Below are positions 1-6,598 of a DNA stretch of 12,109 nucleotides, one piece after another. Below the pieces are notes generated by a model. It saw nothing but the letters and a program-made list of their open reading frames with translations. It had not been told where the DNA came from and made no database searches. The DNA comes from Anaerolineaceae bacterium (lineage in GTDB: Bacteria > Chloroflexota > Anaerolineae > Anaerolineales > Anaerolineaceae), in assembly GCA_021107195.1 (NCBI GenBank), contig JAIOTF010000287.1:1-12109 (forward strand), read 5' to 3'. Both the position numbers and the translations under genes were made by a program. Position 1 is the stretch's first letter; the number at the start of each line of letters is the position of its first letter.

Positions 1-357
1 GGGGGACATGTGGAGCGGGGCGAAGATATTCTCTCGGCGGCCAGGCGTGAGTTACTTGAAGAAACGGGAGTAGCATGCGAATCGCTTTGGCTGGCTGGCA
101 CGGTTGTTGTGGATGCCGCCGATGATGTGGGGATATGTATATTTATCTTTCGTGGTGAATACAAGGGTGGGAGAATCAAGGATTTTGACGAAGGCACACT
201 TCATTGGTGCAAAATCACGGAGATTGCTTCACTTCCGGTTTTGGATGATTTGGCAGTATTGCTGCCGGCGGCACTGGCTATCGAAAATGGAGATAGTCCA
301 TTTTATGCCCTTTCTTTTTATGATGAGGAAGACAGGATACAAGTCAGGATTAAGTAA
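1..357 (+). CDS. Nudix hydrolase, 5' end cut by the window
   Basis: Frame 1 is open from the first base to the TAA at 355-357, giving 118 residues of the C-terminal part of a Nudix-fold pyrophosphohydrolase. A complete Nudix box sits at residues 2-24 of the fragment: G, five residues, E, seven residues, then REL-L-EETGV. It matches GX5EX7REUXEEXGU, with the EE pair that binds the metal. The rest shows the usual beta-strand pattern (GICIFIFRGEYKGG) and a late acidic and tryptophan stretch. These enzymes cleave nucleoside diphosphates linked to another moiety; the substrate (ADP-ribose, an oxidised nucleotide, or another) cannot be told. A GTG at 10 would begin inside the Nudix box and delete its first Gly, so the real start lies before the window. 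It converges on rsmD with only 18 nt between the stops and no visible terminator hairpin. Confidence 0.88.
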   Translation, partial: GGHVERGEDILSAARRELLEETGVACESLWLAGTVVVDAADDVGICIFIFRGEYKGGRIKDFDEGTLHWCKITEIASLPVLDDLAVLLPAALAIENGDSPFYALSFYDEEDRIQVRIK

Positions 358-375
358 AAAAAGTCGGTAAATCGT

Positions 376-948
376 TCACGCCTCTGGCATATTGCGTTCA
401 TAGAAAACCAACAGCGTTGAGCCGTATCGGCGTTGTTCAAACTCACTAAAAAATTGAAACTCAAGTTCTGTTTCATATTCAACTGGATGGATTTGGACGA
501 TCACCCAGGCGTCATTCGTCATCCAGCCGGGATTTTTATCCAGTTCCTTCAGGGCATCGATCCACATTTGTTTGTACTGTGGCGGGGCGATATAGATATA
601 TTCAAATTGCCGGTCTGACGGCTGACGTAGCAGGGTATAGGCGTCTCTATTGCGTACCTCTGCGAGATGGGCCAGACGAGTACGTTCTAAATTCTTTTGA
701 ATAGTAGCGTACGCACCGCGATCTTTGTCGCAAAAACGAACAAAACTGGCCCCGCGACTCAATGCCTCAATGCCCACGCTGCCCGTGCCGCCAAACAAAT
801 CCAGCATGGCAGCGTCAATAATATCTCCCCCCAGAATGTTGAATAAGGCTTCTTTGACCCTGTCGGTAATGGGGCGGGTCACATTCCCGGGCACATCTTG
901 AAGCCGTAAACCACGTGCGGTACCGGCAATGACTCTTGGGGTAGCCAT
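376..948 (-). CDS. rsmD: 16S rRNA (guanine966-N2)-methyltransferase RsmD
   Basis: A predicted SAM-dependent methyltransferase of 190 residues, a normal RsmD length, that would modify G966 of 16S rRNA during 30S assembly. The N-terminus has the family pattern RVIAGTARGLRL, then RPITDRVKEALFNIL. The SAM-binding motif I is DLFGGTGSVGIEALSRGA (about residues 50-67). The end carries the family's YGSTLLVFYER block. The catalytic motif, normally D/N-P-P-F/Y, reads APPQY here (about residues 121-125), so the acidic or amide residue is replaced by Ala. I place the start at the ATG at 948-946, whose A is also the last base of the upstream ATPase's TGA. A GGAAAG ribosome site lies about 8 nt upstream. 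A TTG one codon earlier is possible but less likely. The gene is the last of the minus-strand run and is translationally coupled to the AAA+ gene before it. Confidence 0.92.
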   Translation of the reverse strand: MATPRVIAGTARGLRLQDVPGNVTRPITDRVKEALFNILGGDIIDAAMLDLFGGTGSVGIEALSRGASFVRFCDKDRGAYATIQKNLERTRLAHLAEVRNRDAYTLLRQPSDRQFEYIYIAPPQYKQMWIDALKELDKNPGWMTNDAWVIVQIHPVEYETELEFQFFSEFEQRRYGSTLLVFYERNMPEA

Positions 949-2183
949 CAATGATCTTTCCTTTTAGTCATTGCAAGAATGGTTTCCATCATGCTGGTCA
1001 CGTTTTGGTCTTCCGAAGTTCTTTTGTGTAAATAATCTCCGATGAAGGGCGATTTGCGCAGGCGCAAAGCCATCGCGGCCACCCTTTGAATATCTTCCAT
1101 GTCGACTTCTGTCCGGTCGTCAGCGGCTGCATGGGCGCGTGCTGCTTCAAACAGGGTGATCTCAGCCCGCAACGATTCAATCTCCAGTTTATGAATCAGC
1201 ATAAGGCCGGCCGTGGAGATCTCTTCAGGAATGGTGACATTCGACAATCGATTTCGCGAGATGATAATCTCGTTCCTTAATTGTTCAGTGGCTTGCTTGT
1301 ATTGACTGATCAACTTAAGCGGGTTGCTGCGGAAAGCAACGGCGCGCTGATAGGCATTGAGACGATCTTTGGGGTCATCCAGGCCATGCACAATGACTCT
1401 TAATCCAAAACGATCCAGAATCTGTGGACGCAAATTGCCTTCTTCGGGATTCATTGAGCCCACCAGGGTGAAATTTGCCCGATAAGTTGCCGACATGGGG
1501 CCACGGCGAACGGTATAGATGCCCATTGCTGCTGCATCCAGAATAGCATCTACAATTTCATCCGGCAATAAATTAACTTCATCGATATACAAAACGTTTT
1601 GATCCGCCTGGGCCAGAATTCCGCGTTTTAACCTGAGACGATGGTGAATGCTGGCGCGATCGTCTATCCCGCCTATCACATCCTCCAGGCGCGCGTTCAG
1701 CGGAAGCTCAACCAGGTGAGCACGTTCCATTCGGGAGACGGGCTTATTTTCGCCAAAATTTTTGGCGCAGTTTGGGCAGACAGCAGAAATACCTGCCGAT
1801 TCAATGTCTTTGGGGAGACAACCGTATTGACAAAGTGATCGCTCTACGTCGGGAAGGAGGTCCAGAAGGCTGCGAGCAGCTGTTGTTTTTGCCGTGCCGC
1901 GCGGGCCGATCAGCAGCACGCCACCAATGATTGGATTGATCATGCTGAGCAAAAGCGCCAGTTTCATATCTTCCTGGCCAACGATCCCCAAAAAGGGGAA
2001 AGCATTCGGTTCGGCAATCCCTGGATCATCTTTAGTGGTGTGTGTATCGATTGGCTGATGCGTTGCGCGCTCTAGTAACTCCTGCAATGAACGGACACCT
2101 ACGGGCTCGGTGGGCTTATCGGGATCAGATTGATAAAGCTCTGCATCCGGGTTTGGGCTTGATAGACTGTCCTTATTATTCAT
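948..2183 (-). CDS. Magnesium-chelatase subunit I-like AAA+ ATPase (BchI/ChlI type)
   Basis: A 411-residue AAA+ ATPase of the BchI/ChlI family. In numbering from the TTG at 2198 it has Walker A GPRGTAKTT (98-106), Walker B VLYIDEVNLL (202-211), the sensor-1 block VGSMNPEEGNLRPQ with Asn250, and the arginine-finger segment LDRFGLRV (261-268). The second helical domain carries a sensor-2-like SLRAE. Between Walker A and B is an insertion with Cys123, Cys127, Cys141 and Cys144, spaced like a small zinc site (CX3C...CX2C). The first ~65 residues are polar and probably disordered. True subunits I work with a VWA subunit D and a large subunit H to insert Mg or Co into tetrapyrroles. No such partner, and no tetrapyrrole gene, is in this window, so a cobaltochelatase or MoxR-like chaperone role is equally open. 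I prefer the ATG at 2183 because GGAAG lies 8 nt before it; the TTG at 2198 has a badly placed ribosome site. Confidence 0.85.
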   Translation of the reverse strand: MNNKDSLSSPNPDAELYQSDPDKPTEPVGVRSLQELLERATHQPIDTHTTKDDPGIAEPNAFPFLGIVGQEDMKLALLLSMINPIIGGVLLIGPRGTAKTTAARSLLDLLPDVERSLCQYGCLPKDIESAGISAVCPNCAKNFGENKPVSRMERAHLVELPLNARLEDVIGGIDDRASIHHRLRLKRGILAQADQNVLYIDEVNLLPDEIVDAILDAAAMGIYTVRRGPMSATYRANFTLVGSMNPEEGNLRPQILDRFGLRVIVHGLDDPKDRLNAYQRAVAFRSNPLKLISQYKQATEQLRNEIIISRNRLSNVTIPEEISTAGLMLIHKLEIESLRAEITLFEAARAHAAADDRTEVDMEDIQRVAAMALRLRKSPFIGDYLHKRTSEDQNVTSMMETILAMTKRKDH

Positions 2184-2216
2184 CGCGGTAACTTCCAATT
2201 CCTAAAATATGAATGA

Positions 2217-2681
2217 TCAATCTTTTTTGTCTACATCGTTATAGGTCCAGAGCCGGTTGGCGAAGAAGTTCCAAAGCATGACGACAAGAATGGCGACAAC
2301 CAGACCGAGATTCTGGCCGATCTTCACAGGACTGAACACCCAAATTCCTTCAGGGAAGGAATTGTTGGCTACATTGACCAGAATTTTTTCCAGTACAGCC
2401 AGCAGAGGGATGCGGATGCCTATGCCGATCACGTTGATCACGGCAAATTGCACAAGTTGTTGTGAGATGGGTTTGCTTCGCGAATCCGGATAAGTCCAAA
2501 AGCGATTCCAGGTGAAGTTATTAAGCACGGCAGCAATGAATGAGATGGTTGCAGAGATCAGGTATGACACATTCAATGCCAGGAGCAGGTTGAGAATACC
2601 GAAATCCACTACTGCCCCGATTGCGCCAACTATAGCAAATCGAAAAAAACGAATGCGTTCTTTTTTGTTAGAGATGAGCAT
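2217..2681 (-). CDS. GtrA-like family membrane protein
   Basis: A 154-residue integral membrane protein with four predicted helices at about 12-33, 38-56, 77-100 and 122-146. It has the GtrA internal duplication: helix 2 ends in NNFTWNRFWTY (54-64) and helix 4 in WNFFANRLWTY (137-147). GtrA-family proteins are linked to moving lipid-linked sugars across the membrane, or to polyprenyl-phosphate glycosyltransferases, during cell-surface polysaccharide synthesis. The ATG follows directly on the TAA of the upstream sugar-nucleotide enzyme with no base between them, which implies coupled translation and a shared pathway. The length is typical of a stand-alone GtrA. No glycosyltransferase partner is in the window, so its sugar and target cannot be named. 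Confidence 0.88.
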   Translation of the reverse strand: MLISNKKERIRFFRFAIVGAIGAVVDFGILNLLLALNVSYLISATISFIAAVLNNFTWNRFWTYPDSRSKPISQQLVQFAVINVIGIGIRIPLLAVLEKILVNVANNSFPEGIWVFSPVKIGQNLGLVVAILVVMLWNFFANRLWTYNDVDKKD

Positions 2682-3641
2682 TTAGTCTAGTTCCAGTTTC
2701 TGGCGAAAGTATGGAATCGTAGCGCGGATACCTTCTTCCAGGGAGAATTTTGGTTCCCATTTAAGGATTGTCTTAGCGCGAGTGATGTCAGGTTGGCGGC
2801 GCTGCGGGTCATCGCCCAAACGCTTGGCAGGCCTGAAGACGACATCAGCCGGGTTCTGGATTATTCTGTTGATCATGCGGGCAAACTCCAGAATGCTTGT
2901 TTCCTGTGGATTTCCGATATTCACAGGACTGTGTTCTTCGGACAAGAGCAGGCGATAAATCCCTTCGATCAAATCACTGACATAGCAGAAGCTTCGGGTC
3001 TGGGAGCCATCGCCGAAAATGGTCAATGGTTCGCCGCGCAGGGCTTGCTGGATGAAGTTAGGAACCACGCGACCATCGTCCAGGCGCATACGGGGGCCAT
3101 AGGTATTAAAAATGCGCACAATGTGCGTGTTCAGGCCGTGGGCGCGGTGATAGGCCATCGTCATTGCTTCGGCAAAGCGTTTGGCTTCATCGTATACAGA
3201 GCGGACGCCAATCGGGTCGGCATGACCCCAGTAAGTTTCCTTTTGGGGGTGTTCCAACGGGTCACCGTAGATCTCGCTGGTTGAGGCAAGTAAATAGCGA
3301 GCATCGTTAGCGCGTGCAACACCGAGGGTGTTGTGGGTTCCCAATGCGCCGGCTTTCATTGTTTGAATAGGTAAATTTGTGTAGCCGTAAGGCGAGGCGG
3401 GGTTTGGGCTGGCCGGGGAGGCAAAATGCATCACCGCATCCACTTTTCCAGGCACAAAAATAAAATTGGCGACGTCATGACGGATAAAAGAAAAGTTTTG
3501 ATTATTCGCCAGGTGGGCCAGATTTTCCGGGTTGCCAGTGATGAAATTATCCATTCCAATCACGCTATGCCCTTCTTTCAGCAGTCGATCACAGAGATGT
3601 GAACCAAGGAAACCTGCTGCGCCAGAGATCAATATTCTCAT
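2682..3641 (-). CDS. UDP-glucuronate decarboxylase-type SDR (NDP-sugar epimerase/dehydratase family)
   Basis: An extended short-chain dehydrogenase of 319 residues acting on nucleotide sugars. The NAD-binding GAAGFLG is at residues 7-13, HFASPASP at 72-79, the catalytic Thr/Ser in LLASTSEIYGDP (118-128), and the YxxxK pair at Tyr150 and Lys154. RIFNTYGPRM (176-185) and GDGSQTRSFCYVSDL (210-224) follow. The HFASPASP, HPQKETYWGHADPIGVRSVYDEAKR and NTYGPRMRLDDGRVV blocks match UDP-glucuronate decarboxylases, which make UDP-xylose from UDP-glucuronate. dTDP-glucose dehydratase-like relatives are the alternative. A GAGG ribosome site lies 7 nt before the ATG. It is cytoplasmic and probably supplies a sugar donor for the pathway that the abutting GtrA-like protein serves. 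The upstream lipoprotein gene ends 48 nt before it, so both may share a transcript. Confidence 0.87.
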   Translation of the reverse strand: MRILISGAAGFLGSHLCDRLLKEGHSVIGMDNFITGNPENLAHLANNQNFSFIRHDVANFIFVPGKVDAVMHFASPASPNPASPYGYTNLPIQTMKAGALGTHNTLGVARANDARYLLASTSEIYGDPLEHPQKETYWGHADPIGVRSVYDEAKRFAEAMTMAYHRAHGLNTHIVRIFNTYGPRMRLDDGRVVPNFIQQALRGEPLTIFGDGSQTRSFCYVSDLIEGIYRLLLSEEHSPVNIGNPQETSILEFARMINRIIQNPADVVFRPAKRLGDDPQRRQPDITRAKTILKWEPKFSLEEGIRATIPYFRQKLELD

Positions 3642-3689
3642 GAATTACCTCGTCTTTGTTGGTTGTATAGAAATGGATAGATTATTGCA

Positions 3690-5318
3690 TTACCGCCAGT
3701 CAATTCTACCAATTGAACCATCCCCAGTGATTTGTTTGGCCTGATTTGTCGTCGGGTCAATCAGCCATAGATTACCCTGATAGATCAACGCCAACCAGGG
3801 AACGATTCCTTCCTGGAAGGACTTGCTCCACACGATGGATTGGGGTTCCAGGCCAGGAGCGCCTTCGGGCGGGAAAATGCTCTGGCGATTTGAGCCGTCT
3901 CGATCCATGAGCATTAGCCGGTAACGGCTGGTTTCACTTTGCTCGGGGAAGATCGCTTGCAAATACGCAATAAAAAAGCGGTTTCCATCCAGCTTGGGTG
4001 AGGGTACGGGATATGCAAACATGCCGCTTTGCGGGGCCAGCGGGATTTCCAGGTTGTCATCCAATGTGATTGCGGTAAGATCAAACAACGGGGATATCTC
4101 ATTGGTCGATAGCCCCGACATGGCAACGTGGTTGACAGTGTAAAGCACGGCACTGTCTGGAGACCAACCCAATCCGGGAACCCAGGCCCAGTCACTGCGG
4201 GTTTGGAGTGGAATAAGATCGATCAAGTCAATAAATTCGCCGTTTTCCAGATCAATAATACCGATGCTGTCTGGGCGGGTAAAGGCCAAGTATTCGCCAT
4301 CATTTGACCATGAAAAATTCGTTCCCCACCAGCCGTAAATGCCGCCAGAGTTGGCTTCAATGATCTCTCGCTGCGCCAGGACAATGCCATTGGGATTGAT
4401 CGTGATGGTTTGCAGGTCATTGTTGGCCTGCCAGCCGGGAGCGATCTCACGGGGTTCAACCGTTGAATACGAGGCCTTGATGCTTGAGCCGGGAACCCAA
4501 TCTGCGAAATGGATCACATTGTCCACCCGCATATAAATTGGTTTGAGAGGATCGCGGTGCACTTCCAGTGCCCATAAGGCATTGATATAATCATCACCTT
4601 CGTCTGCACCCCGGGTGTAGAGCAACCATTCGCCATCCGGGGAGAGTGAAAAAACGCGGCCATCAAGGTCGCCGGTGGTGATCAATGGCTTGCGCTCCCC
4701 GGTGGTACCTTCCATGATCCATGCGTTACCTGCCGTCAGATAGACGATCGTACCTGAGATTGGAATGGCGGTAAATGGGGTTTGCACGCCAACCATAATG
4801 ATCTCAGGTAACGGTTCAGAAAGATTGACTGATTTGAATATCGAATTAGAGGTTTCTATGCCATCTTCTTCTATAACACGGTAGGTGATCTGCTGTATAC
4901 CGTTGATCCCGGGTTGAATGAGCAAGGTTTGACCTTCGGGAAGCGATTCGTTGCACACAGTCTGCCGTTGAAATGGAATGATTTGCTCTTTAATTTCAAA
5001 GCTTTCTGTTACACGGGTTATCGTGACCAGAATCGGTTTGGTGAGTACAGTTTGTGAAGGCGGCGTAATGCGATCCAAATTTCCGATTGTAATGCCTGAT
5101 TGTTCCAGGACAGACTGAACTGTTGCGCCAGAAGAGATCGTGACGGCTTTAGACGCTCCATCCACTTCGATTTGGACTGTGATCATGTTCCCTGTTGCTT
5201 CGGGGGCCAATGGACCACAGGAGGACAACAGGATGATAATCAAGAGAAGCAGACTTACTCGGGGAAGATCACGATGCATTTTGATAGATTTATGAGATTG
5301 GATTGCCATATTTTTCAT
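3690..5318 (-). CDS. Large lipoprotein with DUF348/G5-like and beta-propeller-like regions
   Basis: A predicted exported lipoprotein of about 542 residues. A hydrophobic run (SLLLLIIILLSSC) ends in a lipobox with its Cys about 34 residues from this start. Next comes a ubiquitin-like DUF348-type segment (about 46-100: ITVQIEVDG, VTISSGATVQSVLEQSGI). A G5-like domain follows (about 98-180: ITRVTESFEIKEQIIPF, TLLIQPGINGIQQITYRV). The last ~350 residues look like a TolB/PD40 propeller, with FSLSPDGEWLLYTRG, FSWSNDGEYLAFTR and LGWSPDSAVLYTV. It ends in IDWR, which may close the final blade. G5 domains are associated with wall-glycan binding. The start is uncertain: ATGs at 5318, 5309 and 5279 all lack a good ribosome site. 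The last would give a compact 20-residue signal peptide. The function is unknown; surface glycan sensing or binding is inference from domains and the neighbouring sugar enzyme. Confidence 0.82.
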   Translation of the reverse strand: MKNMAIQSHKSIKMHRDLPRVSLLLLIIILLSSCGPLAPEATGNMITVQIEVDGASKAVTISSGATVQSVLEQSGITIGNLDRITPPSQTVLTKPILVTITRVTESFEIKEQIIPFQRQTVCNESLPEGQTLLIQPGINGIQQITYRVIEEDGIETSNSIFKSVNLSEPLPEIIMVGVQTPFTAIPISGTIVYLTAGNAWIMEGTTGERKPLITTGDLDGRVFSLSPDGEWLLYTRGADEGDDYINALWALEVHRDPLKPIYMRVDNVIHFADWVPGSSIKASYSTVEPREIAPGWQANNDLQTITINPNGIVLAQREIIEANSGGIYGWWGTNFSWSNDGEYLAFTRPDSIGIIDLENGEFIDLIDLIPLQTRSDWAWVPGLGWSPDSAVLYTVNHVAMSGLSTNEISPLFDLTAITLDDNLEIPLAPQSGMFAYPVPSPKLDGNRFFIAYLQAIFPEQSETSRYRLMLMDRDGSNRQSIFPPEGAPGLEPQSIVWSKSFQEGIVPWLALIYQGNLWLIDPTTNQAKQITGDGSIGRIDWR

Positions 5319-5377
5319 GATCAAATGGAATTCTTCGCTAAATCGGGTATAATCACGTATTGTTCGACGGTTGCAGT

Positions 5378-5917
5378 TTATCGTTGCTGCCCCGAGAGGG
5401 TAAGCACGCCACCGGTGATGAGTACTGAATCAATTCTGTAATTCATACTCGCCGGCTCAAGAGAAGATGTCAGTATATCCTCAATGTACACCGAAATTGT
5501 GTCAAGCATTTCGCTGCCCATAGGGATTGGGCCCAAATCGGCCTCAACTACCTCGATCTTGAGGTTTCCTTCAGCGTCAGCGTAAGGTCTTGCAATTAAG
5601 CGAATCTCAGTTTTTAGCGGGCCTTGAACGAACTGTCCAATGATCTCGGCCAATCCTTCAGGAAGGGTGATTTCCAGGTCTTGGATGAAAGCGTCAGGAT
5701 TATTGTCTATGGCACTAGCCGCATATTCATTCATTTGGCTTTCAGTGATCGAGTAAGTGAAAGCGGGAGCATTTGAGGTGCTGAGAACGGGTGTTTCCGG
5801 GACAGCAGGCTCAAGCGTTGGAAAAGGATTTAGTGTTGAAACCAAATTACAGGAAATGCTTGCGGTTACCAATACTAAGAGTATAAAAATTTTCAAAAAC
5901 GAACTTTGTTTTGTCAT
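5378..5917 (-). CDS. Small predicted lipoprotein of unknown function
   Basis: A predicted lipoprotein of 179 residues. From the ATG at 5917 the signal peptide is short and classic: MTKQ, a hydrophobic stretch, then TASISC with Cys23 as the lipidation site. A Pro/Thr/Glu-rich linker follows (LNPFPTLEPAVPETPVLST). The mature domain has alternating strand-like segments, such as FIQDLEITLPEGL, LKTEIRLIARPYADAEGNLKIEVVEADLGPIPMG and VLITGGVLTLSGQQ at the end. This resembles the lipid- or polymer-binding folds of YpmS/DUF2993-type proteins, but I cannot assign a family firmly. A TTG at 5944 would add nine residues ahead of the signal peptide and is rejected. It is the first gene of the minus-strand run, diverging from scpB, with 59 nt to the next lipoprotein gene. 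Confidence 0.8.
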   Translation of the reverse strand: MTKQSSFLKIFILLVLVTASISCNLVSTLNPFPTLEPAVPETPVLSTSNAPAFTYSITESQMNEYAASAIDNNPDAFIQDLEITLPEGLAEIIGQFVQGPLKTEIRLIARPYADAEGNLKIEVVEADLGPIPMGSEMLDTISVYIEDILTSSLEPASMNYRIDSVLITGGVLTLSGQQR

Positions 5918-5965
5918 TGAAAAAACACTTTCGTTAATTCTCAAGGATGTAAAAATAACAGGTCA

Positions 5966-5994
5966 ATTATAGCATGAGTGAACAAACATTGAAT
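5966..5994 (-). promoter_or_regulatory. Possible promoter of the lipoprotein/glycan gene run
   Basis: On the minus strand a perfect TATAAT lies at 5971-5966, about 50 nt before the ATG at 5917. A weak -35 (TTCAAT) lies 16 nt further upstream, inside the start of scpB. The -10 is consensus and the -35 is poor, so confidence is limited. It would make the divergent scpB and lipoprotein genes share control DNA. Confidence 0.4.
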
Positions 5995-6546
5995 CCAGGA
6001 ACCAATGACCTTCAATCCGCTTTGGAAGCACTTCTTTTTGTAGCTGCTGGGCCTGTTTCACCGGGCTACCTGGCAGAGGCGTTGGATTGCACAAACAAGG
6101 TCGTTGAAAATGAGTTGAAGTTGCTGAGTGCGTACTATTCTGAAGGGCGGGGACTGCGTGTTCAGCGGTTTGGCGGAAAGGTGCAGTTAACTACGGCGCC
6201 TCATTTTTCGCAGTTGATTGAGCATTTTCTTGGATTGGAAGCAACTTCAACATTGAGCCGAGCTGCATTGGAAGCACTCGCGATTGTAGCATATCGACAG
6301 CCAGTGACCAGGCCGGGAATCGATGCGATTCGCGGCGTTAATAGTGATGGGGTGCTGCGAAGCTTGCTGAGCAAAGGTTTGATTGAAGAGTTGGGGCGAG
6401 CCGAGGGGCCCGGACGGCCGATTCTTTATGGGGTGACGACAGATTTCCTTCAATATTTTGGATTAGCTTCGCTTGAGGAACTGCCGCCATTTGAAGTACC
6501 CAAAGAAGAAGCCGAAGTTGAAAATAATGGATTATTGAAGGACTGA
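5974..6546 (+). CDS. scpB: Segregation and condensation protein B (ScpB)
   Basis: A 190-residue ScpB, the winged-helix kleisin-binding subunit that joins ScpA and Smc to compact and segregate the chromosome. The N-terminal half begins LQSALEALLFVAAGPVSPGYLAEAL. The signature of the second winged helix is LSRAALEALAIVAYRQPVTR (95-114), then PGIDAIRGVNSDGVL. The GRAEGPGRPILYGVTTDFLQYFGL block (141-164) is near the end, followed by an acidic tail (EEAEVENN). Length is typical. ScpA, usually the upstream neighbour, is absent: the upstream gene is a lipoprotein on the other strand. AGG at 5960-5962 is a weak, rather distant ribosome site for the ATG. A pseudouridine synthase follows 52 nt later, a common pairing for scpB. 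Confidence 0.95.
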   Translation: MSEQTLNPGTNDLQSALEALLFVAAGPVSPGYLAEALDCTNKVVENELKLLSAYYSEGRGLRVQRFGGKVQLTTAPHFSQLIEHFLGLEATSTLSRAALEALAIVAYRQPVTRPGIDAIRGVNSDGVLRSLLSKGLIEELGRAEGPGRPILYGVTTDFLQYFGLASLEELPPFEVPKEEAEVENNGLLKD

Positions 6547-6547
6547 T

Positions 6548-6575
6548 CAGCTATTACACGTGTAATAATTAGCTG
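6548..6575. promoter_or_regulatory. Palindrome between scpB and rluB, possible operator
   Basis: A perfect 16-bp palindrome, TATTACACGTGTAATA (6552-6567), is flanked by outer arms CAGCT (6548-6552) and AGCTG (6571-6575), with three or four unpaired bases (AATT side) on the right. It starts just after the scpB stop and ends 23 nt before the rluB start. No T-run follows, so it does not look like an intrinsic terminator. It could bind a dimeric regulator or act as an mRNA hairpin. I recognise no known operator consensus. Confidence 0.5.
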
Positions 6576-6598
6576 CGCTCAACTGAAATGGATAACAA

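Noticed and set aside
358..375. Search for a terminator between the convergent Nudix and rsmD genes
   Set aside because: The 18-nt spacer and its flanks contain no inverted repeat with a T-run, so no terminator is called.
2793..3284. A 163-codon plus-strand open frame
   Set aside because: It lies wholly antisense to the UDP-glucuronate decarboxylase-type gene, whose motifs are complete; no ribosome site or family motif is seen.
5348..5353. TATAAT on the plus strand between the two lipoprotein genes
   Set aside because: No -35 at proper spacing and no plus-strand gene downstream. An antisense transcript cannot be excluded, but nothing else supports one.
6548..6575. Reading the scpB-rluB palindrome as an intrinsic terminator
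   Set aside because: The stem is A/T-rich and followed by CGCTCAACTG, with no run of T on either strand.
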